A stretch of DNA of 11,233 bases from Candidatus Parcubacteria bacterium. Lineage in GTDB: Bacteria; Patescibacteriota; Minisyncoccia; Phycocordibacterales; GCA-2747955. A model generated the notes under the pieces. That model ran no database searches, had not been told where the DNA came from, and was given only the letters and a program-made list of their open reading frames with translations. The stretch is taken from assembly GCA_027039745.1 (NCBI GenBank), contig JALUMP010000049.1, forward strand, positions 1 to 11,233. The letters are read 5' to 3'. Below are positions 5,969 through 11,233 of this stretch, one piece after another. A program made the position numbers and the translations under genes. Every line of letters starts with the position of its first letter. Position 1 is the first letter of the stretch.

Positions 5969-8218
5969 TTACTCCAAATAAATCTTTTCTTGGATATTTT
6001 TTAATCTTTTATTTAAATCTTTATATTTTCTATATTTATTGTCTTTAACCAAAGCTTTTGCTTCTTTTTGTGCAAACTCCACCAACTTCAAGTTTTTAAT
6101 AGCCTCCATCGCAAGATCTGAAACTCCAGATTGCTTGTTGCCTAAAATCTCTCCTGCTCCCCTGTTTTGCAAATCAAACTCTGCAAGCTCAAAACCATTT
6201 TTTGCCTCCTTTAAAGCTTTTAGTCTTTCTAAAGTTTTTTCTGTTTTTGCGTTGGCAAAAATATAACAATAAGGCTGAAAAGTGCTTCTCATAACTCTAC
6301 CTCTAAACTGATGAAGCTGCGAAAGGCCAAACCTCTCTGCCCCCTCTATTATCATCACCGTTGCATTTGCAACTGAAACTCCCACCTCCACCACAGAAGT
6401 AGAGACCAAAATAGTATATTTATTATCTAAAAAATCTTGCATCACTTTTTCTTTTTCATCTTTTTTTAGTTTTGAGTGCAAAAGACCAATTTTGTATTTT
6501 TTGAAATACTTATTTTTTTCTAAATGCTCTTTTGTAGAAACTGCCGACCTTACATTTAAACTTCTTTCTTTATCAATATCTGCATCAAAAATACGCGGAC
6601 ATATCACATACATCTGTCTTCCTTTTTGGAGCTCTTTCTGTGCTTTTTTATATACATCTTCTCTCTGGTCTTCAATATCATTAAAAATTTCAGTTATTAC
6701 TTTTTTTCTACCTTTTGGGAGCTCATCCATAATTGATAAATCCAAATCTCCATAAATAGATAAAGCTAAAGTTCTAGGGATAGGTGTTGCTGTCATTGAA
6801 AGAAGATGCGGCAGAATATCGTCATTGTTTACAAGACCTTTTTTGATTATTTTTTTTGCTTTCTGGTCTTCTTGTTTTTCTTTTTTAGCTTGGGGTTTTG
6901 CTCGCAGGGCTTTTCTTTGGTTTTTACCAAAACGATGTTGTTCGTCTATTATAACAAGCCCTAAGTTTTCAAAAAAAACGTTTTTTGAAATTAAAGAATG
7001 AGTCCCAATTACAATCTGAATTTCTCCATTTAAAATCCACTCTAAAAGCTTTTTCTTTGAAATTTTTGTAGATTCTTCTTTAGAAATTTTAGAAGGAAAT
7101 TTCTGAATATTTTTAGAAGTTAAAAGAGCAATCTTAAAACCAAACTTTTTTCCTAGAATTTCTACAAATTCTTTGTAGATTTGTGTTGCTAAAATTTCGG
7201 TTGGAGCCATATATGCCACTTGAAGTTTTCCAAAAGACTGATTTTTTGGTTTTGTAGAAACAGTAAGCAATGAAGCCAACATAGCAACAATAGTTTTTCC
7301 AGAGCCAACATCTCCCTCTAAAAGCCTGCTCATTGGCTGTGTTGAAGAAATATCTTTTTTAATATCTTCCAAAACTTCTTTTTGTTTTCGAGTTAACTCA
7401 AAATCTAAGCTATTCAAAAAATCTTTTTCTACTTTTTTTTCTGGTTTTATAACGAATGAACCAGACTCTTGATATTTTTTCTTTTCTAAAGACTTAATAA
7501 GATGTATAAATAAAATTTCTTCAAAAGCAAATCTTTTTTTAGCAGCTTCTGCATCTTCAAGCTTTTTTGGTAAATGTAAATAAAAAAAAGCATTTTTTAA
7601 AGTAGGAAGATTATATTTTTTCAAAATATTTTTTGGAATAGGATCTTTAAGACTTTCTAAAAAATCTTCATTAGCCAAAATCTTTTTTATTTTATGATAA
7701 ATTCATTTTGATGTTATATATCTTGTTTCTTTATATACTGGAAATAAAAGTTTTTTAAAATCGTCTTCAGAATCTCTAAATAAGCTTCCTGCTTTTTGAA
7801 CTGATGGATTTTTGTCTATTTGAAATTCAGGATTTGCTAAATACAACTTCCCCGCTCTTTCTGAAACATTTCCAGAAAACAAAAAAAGCTCTCCTTCTTT
7901 TAACATTTTAGAAATATATGGTTGAGAAAATCATATTGCATTTATTTTATTACCAGATGGCTCTTCTAACACAGCTTCGGTATATGTAAGATGTGAACGA
8001 AAAGATTTTTTAGCTTTTATTTTAGTAGCAATGGCATACAAGTTGACCATTTCTCCTTTTTTGAGATCACTGATGTATGAAGTTTTAGCAATATCTCCAT
8101 AGCGAATAGGAAAATAGTAAAGTAAATCAGAAATGGTAAAAATACCAAGTTTTTTTAAACCTTTTTTTTGGTCTTTGTTTAGTCTAAAGATTGTTTCTAA
8201 AGCTGTATTTAATTTCAT
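5969..8218 (-). CDS. recG: ATP-dependent DNA helicase RecG
   Basis: RecG remodels stalled replication forks and branched DNA. The 749-residue product spans two in-frame TGA codons (7931-7933, residue 96; 7703-7705, residue 172). Both fall on positions where RecG proteins usually carry Trp: before FSQPYISKML in the wedge OB-fold, and in the ITSKxIYHKI segment matching the SRWLRKKI region. Helicase motifs are Walker A GDVGSGKT (302-309), DEQH (425-428), TATPIPRT (476-483), STSVVEVGVSV and, near 637-644, motif VI QFRGRVMR. In motif VI the usual second Gly is Met (643). A Lys-rich insertion sits at about 440-465 between DEQH and motif III. The C-terminal wedge-clamp region RGAGEILGNKQSG is present. 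It has its own TGTTAGAAT promoter 6 bases before the ATG and ends in TAA. Confidence 0.95.
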
Positions 8219-8224
8219 TTTTAT

Positions 8225-8233
8225 ATTCTAACA
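8225..8233 (-). promoter_or_regulatory. Extended -10 promoter of recG, leaderless type
   Basis: The minus strand reads TGTTAGAAT, then 6 bases and the recG ATG. It has the same TGn-hexamer layout as nrdB, murG, pgk and the flavoprotein gene. No clear -35. Confidence 0.6.
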
Positions 8234-8266
8234 CAGCAATAGCACTACCAAAATTACATCCCACTA

Positions 8267-8293
8267 TTTTCAACAGGCCCGGCCCGTTGAAAA
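8267..8293 (-). terminator. GC-rich hairpin downstream of the 8336-8578 gene
   Basis: TTTTCAAC (8267-8274) pairs with GTTGAAAA (8286-8293) around a GGCC/GGCC core, very GC-rich for this sequence. Read on the minus strand the one mismatched pair becomes G.U, so the hairpin is complete in RNA of the small upstream gene. There is no long U-tract after it, so termination or 3'-end protection is inferred. The remainder of 8219-8335 holds no gene. Confidence 0.5.
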
Positions 8294-8335
8294 ACCGAGA
8301 CAAACTTAAAAGAACTCGTGTTTTTTATTTTTTAT

Positions 8336-8578
8336 TTATTGTCTATCGTGACAACCAATTGAAAATGAATATTTTGAATCACCGTTGTTAATATCATTGC
8401 TATGATCAAATCCAGCACTACATTCTGTATTTTTGAAAGAAATACTAGCCTCTGGATTTTGTTTAACAATATACCCAGCTATTAAAATACTACCAGCAAC
8501 TCCTACAACTGCATAAATTTTTTTTCTATTTTCTATAACTTTTTCTAAAATATTTTTTTTATCTCCTTGTTTTTCCAT
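8336..8578 (-). CDS. Small single-pass membrane protein of unknown function
   Basis: The 80-residue product has a basic N-terminus (MEKQGDKKNILEKVIENRKK), one hydrophobic helix at about 21-38 (IYAVVGVAGSILIAGYIV) and a polar C-terminus with two cysteines (C53, C76) and several Asn, Asp and Ser. The positive-inside rule predicts that the C-terminal part is outside, where the two Cys could form a disulfide. I recognise no family. A TATAAT lies 8 bases before the ATG, and the gene starts 9 bases after the extended end of pgk. It ends in TAA and is followed by a GC-rich hairpin. Confidence 0.65.
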   Translation of the reverse strand: MEKQGDKKNILEKVIENRKKIYAVVGVAGSILIAGYIVKQNPEASISFKNTECSAGFDHSNDINNGDSKYSFSIGCHDRQ

Positions 8579-8586
8579 ATAATTTA

Positions 8587-8592
8587 ATTATA
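8587..8592 (-). promoter_or_regulatory. -10 of the small membrane gene, overlapping the pgk stop
   Basis: TATAAT on the minus strand, 8 bases before the ATG at 8578. A TG lies directly before the hexamer, without the usual one-base gap. The hexamer overlaps the TAA (8588-8590) that ends pgk if its TGA is read through. Confidence 0.5.
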
Positions 8593-9757
8593 CATTATTT
8601 CATTTAAAAGCTTCTAGGGCTGCTAACTTTCCTGTTGATATATATTTAATCAGTGCCCCACCTCCGGTTGAAATAAAATCTACATTTTTTTCTAAACCTA
8701 ACTCAAAAATCGCAGATGCTGTATTGCCACCTCCTGCTATAAAAAAATTATTTTCATTTGCTAAAATTTCTAATAAAAATTTTGTTCCGTCTGTATATCC
8801 GCCCTCATAAAAACCTATTGGCCCATTGAAAAATACTGTTTTTGCTTCTTTTAAATCAGACTCTATCTCTAAAAATGAAGAAGGAGAAATATCTAAAATA
8901 ATATCACCCTCGTCTACATCAGATATTTCTTTTTCCACTCTACCCTTTTTGTTTTTAACAATTACAATATTTGGAATAAACAAATTGTCTAAAAATAAAT
9001 ATTTTGATAAATCTGTAAAATCTTTATCAATTACAGACTGCCCTATTTCATAACCCAAAGCTTTATAAAAATTATTGGCAACCGCTCCTCCAATAATTAC
9101 TTTATCAAACTTACTTGCAAGCTCATCTATAAGTGGCAGCTTAGTGGCAATTTTTGCTCCACCTAAAATGAAAATACTTTCTTCTCCTTTTTCTAGTTTT
9201 TGTATTTTTTCTAATGCTTTTAACTCTTTTTCAAATTGAAAACCAAGATATTTTTCCTCAAACTCTTTTGGTAGAGCCACAAGAGACATATGTGTTCTAT
9301 GGGAAACAGAAAAAGCCTCGTTAACATACACATCTGCAATGGTTGCTAAAGATTTTGCTAAATTCTCATCGTTTTCTTTTTCTTTTTCTGTTGCACGAAT
9401 ATTGTCTAAAAGTAAAATCTCTCCTGATTTTAAATCTGATATTTTTTGTTTAAGCTCTTCTTGTTTGTTTTCGTTAAAATCTACAAAGGTATTTGTATTA
9501 AAAAAAATAGGAAGTTTTTTCTTTTTTTTAAAATATTTAAAAACTTTTTTTAAACTCTCTTTTGGGTTTCTACCGATATGCCCAAGTAAAATTATCTTTG
9601 CTTCTTGCTTAATCAAAAACTCAATAGTTGGTATTAGAGTATCTAATCTAAAGGTATTTTCTATATTTCCTTTTTTGTTTGTGGGCACATTTACCCCCAC
9701 TCTAACTAGAACTTTTTTATTTTTTAAATCTTTGGCTTTGCTTAAATATTTAATCAT
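8588..9757 (-). CDS. pgk: Phosphoglycerate kinase
   Basis: PGK transfers phosphate from 1,3-bisphosphoglycerate to ADP in glycolysis. The domain order is normal: KVLVRVGVNVP (15-25), FRLDT, LLGHIGR (58-63), LLLDNIRAT, AFSVSHRTH (148-156), GGAKIATK (199-206), FNGPIGFYEGG, the nucleotide loop AGGGNTAS (341-348) and STGGGA (363-368). The Asp that usually binds 3-phosphoglycerate in RVDFNVP is Gly21 here. The standard-code end is TGA at 8600-8602 after LAALEAFK. If UGA is Trp the protein gains W-N-N-V and stops at TAA 8588-8590, giving 389 residues. I use the longer form because UGA is read as sense elsewhere in the window. The ATG at 9757 has a close TGTTAAAAT promoter and is divergent from the flavoprotein gene. 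Confidence 0.93.
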
Positions 9758-9763
9758 AATTTT

Positions 9764-9772
9764 ATTTTAACA
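9764..9772 (-). promoter_or_regulatory. Extended -10 promoter of pgk, leaderless type
   Basis: The minus strand reads TGTTAAAAT, then 6 bases and the pgk ATG. With the divergent promoter at 9800-9808 it fits in a 58-base gap between two start codons. Confidence 0.6.
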
Positions 9773-9799
9773 TGTTACTTAAGTTAATAAAATTAAATA

Positions 9800-9808
9800 T
9801 GGTAAAAT
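9800..9808 (+). promoter_or_regulatory. Extended -10 promoter of the BaiN-like gene, leaderless type
   Basis: The plus strand reads TGGTAAAAT, then 7 bases and the ATG at 9816. It is identical in this core to the nrdB promoter. No strong -35. Confidence 0.6.
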
Positions 9809-9815
9809 ACGTCAA

Positions 9816-11084
9816 ATGAAAAATGAAAATAAACAATACGACCTTATAGTAATTGGTGGTGGACCTGCTGGCATGATGACAAGTGTCATTGCTGCAAAAG
9901 ATGGAGCTTCTGTTTTACTGCTTGAAAAAAATGATAGCTTGGGCAAAAAACTAAAACTTACAGGAGGAGGAAGATGTAATATTACCAATAACCAAATAAA
10001 TCCTAAAGATTTTTTGGAGGTCTTTGGAGAAAATAAAAAATTCTTATTTTCGCCTTTTTCCCAGTTTGCTGTAAAAGAAACAATGAACTTTTTTGAAAAA
10101 AATGGGTTAAGTCTGGTTACAGAGGCTAGAAACAGAGTTTTTCCTAAATCTCAAAAAGCTGTAGATGTTTTTAATCTCTTAGAAAAATTGATGAGAAAAA
10201 ATGGAGTAGAAATATTAACCAATCGCCAAGTGGTAAAAATAAATCAGTCTGGAGATGATACAAAAATAATAACATCTATAAAAACAAAAAAAGGTGAAGA
10301 ATTTTTTGCCAAAAACTTTGCCATAGCTACGGGAGGAGCTTCTGCTCCTAAAACTGGCTCTACTGGAGACGGTTTTCGTTTTTTACAAAAGCTTGGTCAC
10401 ACAATAAAAAAACCAAATCCAAATGTTGTGCCTTTAAAAACTGATTCTAAAATCTTGCATGATATTTCTGGGACAAGTTGGTCTTTTTGTAAAATTCGTT
10501 TTATCCAAGACAATAAAACTGCATTTTCTAAAACTGGAAAAATTCTTTTTACTCATTTTGGTCTTTCTGCTCCGCTAATATTGAACTCTTCTTACGAAGT
10601 AAAACAGCTTTTGAAAAAAGGAGAAGTATTTGCCTCTATTGACTTATTTCCAGACACCGAAGAACCTGACTTAAACAGAAAACTTTGAAGACTATTTGAA
10701 AAAAATAAAAATAAGAAGTTAAAAAATGTTTTACCAGATTTTTTACAAAAACAATTAGCAAATGCTATTTTGCAATACTTCCCTGAGGAATTAGCCAACA
10801 AAGATATTAATGAAATTTCAAAAGATGAAAGAAAAGCTTTGGTGAAAAAAATGAAAAATTTAAAAATGCAAATTACAGGCACTCTAGGGTTAGAAAAAGC
10901 TGTAATTGCAGATGGTGGACTTGTTTTAGAAGAAGTAAATTTTTCAAATATGACATCTAAACTTTACTCAAACTTGTATGTTTTAGGAGATATTTTAAAT
11001 ATAAACCGACCTTCTGGAGGATATTCTTTACAGCTTTGTTGGACTACTGGATATGTGGCTGGGAAAGATATAAAAAACTCTTAA
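9816..11084 (+). CDS. BaiN/HI0933-like FAD-dependent oxidoreductase
   Basis: The 422-residue protein belongs to the HI0933/YhiN/BaiN flavoprotein family; its substrate is unknown. The N-terminal Rossmann motif is VIGGGPAGMM (12-21), followed by LGKKLKLTGGGRCNITN (42-58), which is characteristic of the family. The middle domain has FAIATGGAS...TGSTGDG and ILFTHFGLSAPLIL. The C-terminal FAD motif is LYVLGDILNINRPSGGYSLQ, then TTGYVAGKDI. One in-frame TGA (10686-10688, residue 291) breaks it in standard code between NRKL and RLFEKN, and the frame continues to TAA at 11082. TGG also occurs in the gene, for example LCWTTG. It is divergent from pgk with its own close promoter and is followed by intergenic repeats. 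Confidence 0.92.
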
Positions 11085-11103
11085 CTTACAAATAACTACA
11101 AAA

Positions 11104-11233
11104 ACTGGATTGCTTCGCAAGCTCGCAATGACGAATACCGATGTTTTTTGATTGTGCTGATTGCTGGATTGCTTCACATTCGTTCGCAATGACAGATAAC
11201 GGTGTTATTTAATTTGCAATAACAAAACAAACC
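11104..11233. repeat. Intergenic ATTGC repeats at the right edge
   Basis: One copy at about 11104-11133 reads CTGGATTGCTTCG...CGCAATGACG with an inner GCTT/AAGC hairpin. A second begins at 11164 and matches 3433-3502 at about 59 of 70 positions up to the last base of the window, so it likely continues beyond. No gene lies in 11085-11233. Confidence 0.75.

Noticed and set aside
5969..8218. recG as a pseudogene broken by nonsense mutations
   Set aside because: The frame is unbroken apart from two TGA codons at expected Trp sites, all helicase motifs are present, and six other genes show the same pattern.
9339..9770. 143-codon plus-strand ORF opposite pgk
   Set aside because: Low-complexity Phe/Ser/Leu shadow of a well-supported pgk on the other strand; the same applies to ORFs opposite recG, rnhB, efp and baiN.
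1..11084. UGA as glycine (table 25), as in Absconditabacteria and Gracilibacteria
   Set aside because: The best-conserved TGA columns in R2 and RecG are Trp, and Gly at R2 residue 72 would remove an essential radical-path Trp.
1..11233. Mollicutes origin, the best-known UGA=Trp bacteria
   Set aside because: murG for peptidoglycan synthesis, a eukaryote-like R2, the RNHCP protein and a divergent PGK do not fit Mollicutes; not fully excluded without 16S or wider gene data.

Overview
The window is AT-rich bacterial DNA carrying housekeeping genes plus a few small or secreted unknowns. Its main property is the genetic code. Seven genes contain in-frame TGA codons, twelve in all. Where the family is well conserved, the TGA falls on an invariant or common tryptophan: the radical-transfer Trp of ribonucleotide reductase R2, two further R2 Trp sites, and two Trp sites in RecG. 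Every secure stop in the window is TAA. UGA is therefore best read as Trp (translation table 4), not as Gly as in Absconditabacteria and Gracilibacteria (table 25). A divergent PGK, MurG and EF-P, an RNHCP-domain protein, a lack of visible Shine-Dalgarno sites and small intergenic gaps suggest an uncultivated Patescibacteria/CPR-like lineage. The presence of MurG argues against Mollicutes. The lineage is inference; the recoding is read from the sequence.

Layout: 1-943 (-) class I ribonucleotide reductase beta subunit, cut by the window edge. 1049-3175 (-) a likely operon murG, RNHCP protein, rnhB. 3176-3797 is a 620-base non-coding region with three tandem palindromic elements followed by decayed 'ATTGCTTCG...CGCAATGAC' repeats. 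3798-4361 (+) elongation factor P, converging through a bidirectional terminator on a two-gene operon (4445-5838, -): a secreted Kazal-like protein and a small single-pass membrane protein whose frame needs UGA=Trp. 5969-8218 (-) recG, which spans two TGA codons. 8336-8578 (-) a small membrane protein. 8588-9757 (-) pgk. 9816-11084 (+) a BaiN/HI0933-like flavoprotein, divergent from pgk. 11085-11233 is another patch of the intergenic repeat, whose last 70 bases match 3433-3502.

Regulation: seven genes have a -10 hexamer (TATAAT, TAAAAT or TAGAAT) only 6 to 8 bases before the ATG, and five of these have TGn just upstream (extended -10). This implies leaderless mRNAs starting at or next to the start codon. 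The genes serve nucleotide reduction, cell-wall synthesis, translation, recombination repair, RNA-primer removal and glycolysis; no single pathway links them. The unusual content is the recoding, the leaderless promoter grammar, and the covarying hairpin array between murG and efp.
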